This document shows positions 62,882-64,000 of a stretch of DNA of 64,000 bases, in pieces; the first letter of the stretch is position 1, and every line of letters starts with the position of its first letter. The translations under genes were made by a program, and so were the position numbers. A model generated the notes under the pieces. It was not told where the DNA came from. It worked only from the letters and a program-made list of their open reading frames with translations, and searched no databases. The DNA is from Brevibacterium epidermidis NBRC 14811 (GTDB taxonomy: Bacteria > Actinomycetota > Actinomycetes > Actinomycetales > Brevibacteriaceae): assembly GCF_001570805.1 (NCBI RefSeq), contig NZ_BCSJ01000011.1, positions 1 to 64,000 on the forward strand, read 5' to 3'.

Positions 62882-63445
62882 CTAGAGCTGGTCTCGGCGG
62901 AGGACGACGACCTCCAACGTGTCGGGGGCATCCCACGGTTGGATGTAGGAGTGCGGGAACTGCTCCGTGAACACGTCGGCAACTGCGTAGTTCATCTCGT
63001 CGAAGAGTCTCGCCTGCTCTGAGTCACTCAGTGACCTCATCAGAGTGCAGGCGTTGTGGAGGTCAGCGGCGGCTTCTACAAGGTGAGTCGTCTGCTCCTG
63101 AGTGCTGGCCTCTTCGCTAAGGTTCTCGAGCTTCCTCACGAGTCCCTGCCAACGTGCCAACTGGACCTCCGCTGCCGTCTCTGGGGAAGGCGCTGCGCGG
63201 CGAATGAAGCTGTCGAGGGATCCGCCGGTAGTTGCCCGGCTGATGATGAGTGCTGCTGCGATGAAGCCAGCAACCACGGCGACATTGTCCTCTTCGAGGT
63301 TCGTGAGCTTGCGCATCATCGTGCGGGCAGCCGCTTGAGCTCGGCTAGTGCTGACACCTTCCGTTACAGGCGTCCATACTCCGGTCGGGGCGCCGGCGTC
63401 GTTCGCGATCAGGGCGGCTGGGATGTCGAGCAAGGTGGCCTCCAA
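62882..63445 (-). pseudogene. Truncated copy of the coupling-protein middle domain
   Basis: The 187-codon frame contains VWTPVTEGVSTSRAQAAARTMMRKL and SYIQPWDAPDTLE, which match VWTPITEGVSWPRARETARALLKG and YVQPWDADNTLT of the coupling protein at 57025, in the same order and similar spacing. The Walker A and Walker B regions are absent. The only start is a TTG at 63445 with no ribosome site, and an in-frame stop lies six codons upstream. It is therefore a fragment of a second coupling-protein gene, or a domain-only paralogue. The internal frame is intact over 560 bp, so decay is recent or selection persists. Confidence 0.55.
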
Positions 63446-63572
63446 GGATTGATTGGTCCGTTACTGCTCAATGTGCCGACTTCGCTCGGTTCTGACTTTC
63501 GGCACAGGGATCGACACGACGTCACCCGGACAGAGCTTGGTTCTATCCGGGTGACTGAGGGATCTGCCTTGC

Positions 63573-64000
63573 TTACGCGTCGGTCTTGTCGACCTTCTCG
63601 GTCAGGGAGCCGCCCATGGCGCGCCACAGGATCGGTGAAGCGATGGCTGAGGCGACGAGTGCGCCCAAGGCTGCTGCCAACCACGGGTTCGCTAGAAAGC
63701 CCATTGCCGCGATCATGATCCAGCGCAGCGCAATGAACAGCAGTGCGCTCATGAGAGCGATGAGTGCCTTGCCGAGCACGGCCCGGGTGCGGGTGAACTC
63801 TTTGTACTCGGCGACGAGGTTGTTGATGAAGGTGCGGGTCTCTTTGAAGTCGCTTCCTTCGGTCGGCGTCTTGAAGCCGAAGGCGAGGCGGCCGAAGGTC
63901 AGCACGAAGCAGGTCGCGAAGGTCGCTGCAACGTCGAGCATCCCCATCTCAGAGAGTCCGTAGGCGGCCATGGCTACTGCCGCGCCGATGAGGGCTACGC
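63573..64000 (-). CDS. Polytopic membrane protein, incomplete at the window edge
   Basis: The visible 141 residues have at least three hydrophobic segments: ALIGAAVAMAAYGL at the edge, VAATFATCFVLTFGRLAFGF, and ALIALMSALLFIALRWIMIAAMGFLANPWLAAALGALVASAIASPIL near the C-terminus. The hydrophilic stretch KTPTEGSDFKETRTFINNLVAEYKEFTRTR lies between them. The frame continues without a stop through 64000, so the 5' end is outside the window even though an ATG occurs at 63971. It is likely part of the transfer machinery by location; no family is recognised. Confidence 0.6.
   Translation of the reverse strand, partial: VALIGAAVAMAAYGLSEMGMLDVAATFATCFVLTFGRLAFGFKTPTEGSDFKETRTFINNLVAEYKEFTRTRAVLGKALIALMSALLFIALRWIMIAAMGFLANPWLAAALGALVASAIASPILWRAMGGSLTEKVDKTDA

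Noticed and set aside
63573..63971. ATG at 63971 as the true start of the last gene
   Set aside because: The frame continues upstream with a hydrophobic segment to the window edge, so the protein is more likely cut by the edge.

Overview
The window is high-GC actinobacterial DNA. Mycothiol conjugate amidase, WhiB1, a PdtaS-type histidine kinase, SecA with no C-terminal zinc motif and several Actinobacteria-restricted DUF families (2505, 4245, 4307, 6459, 6912) all point to Actinomycetia. The codon use and gene mix fit a Brevibacterium-like member of Micrococcales, but the genus is an inference and no rRNA or tRNA gene is present to settle it.

Positions 1-41332 are ordinary chromosome. The order YcaQ-like glycosylase, secA, LysM/Rv3235-like pair, CpaE-like pair, NAD-glutamate dehydrogenase, pdtaS, whiB1 is followed by metabolic genes (gamma carbonic anhydrase, NAD(P)H-quinone dehydrogenase, YciI-ECF42 sigma pair, biotin-carboxylase/BCCP, maf). 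Then comes a block (mca, small membrane protein, hemolysin III-like, short-chain cis-prenyltransferase, PIN-PhoH, fumC, glpX, DUF4245, xseB, xseA, ispH, ychF) that keeps the gene order known around Rv1082-Rv1112 of Mycobacterium tuberculosis. Convergent gene pairs are separated by strong hairpins, and several pairs overlap by ATGA or TGATG and are probably translationally coupled.

Directly after the ychF stop codon the character changes. From about 41345 to the window end the DNA looks like an integrated conjugative or mobilizable element, with lower and patchy GC, many small unrecognised genes and conjugation functions. The left part is a defence module: an AAA_13/RloC-like ATPase with a CxxC hook and a candidate anticodon-nuclease triad, followed by a type III restriction-modification pair (Mod, Res). 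The RloC-like gene lies between two related att-like sequences (41345 and 43843). Next is a 227-nt tract with no G on the + strand (49840-50066), a possible oriT region, and a 1206-aa MobF relaxase-helicase. A 1982-bp IS5-family element carrying a serine-hydrolase passenger (53863-55844, flanked by TA) follows. The right part holds a VirD4-like coupling protein in a three-gene overlapping operon, a J-domain membrane protein, a pair of related small proteins, a lipoprotein, a truncated second copy of the coupling-protein middle domain, and a membrane protein that runs off the window. No integrase is visible; it would be expected beyond position 64000.

The accessory genes fit together as follows. 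The relaxase and coupling protein would process and move the element, the small RHH-like proteins could act at its origin, and the type III system with its RloC-like companion would guard the host. The most unusual sequence is the G-free tract in front of the relaxase. It has the composition expected of a Rho-loading RNA or of a deliberately unstructured single strand.
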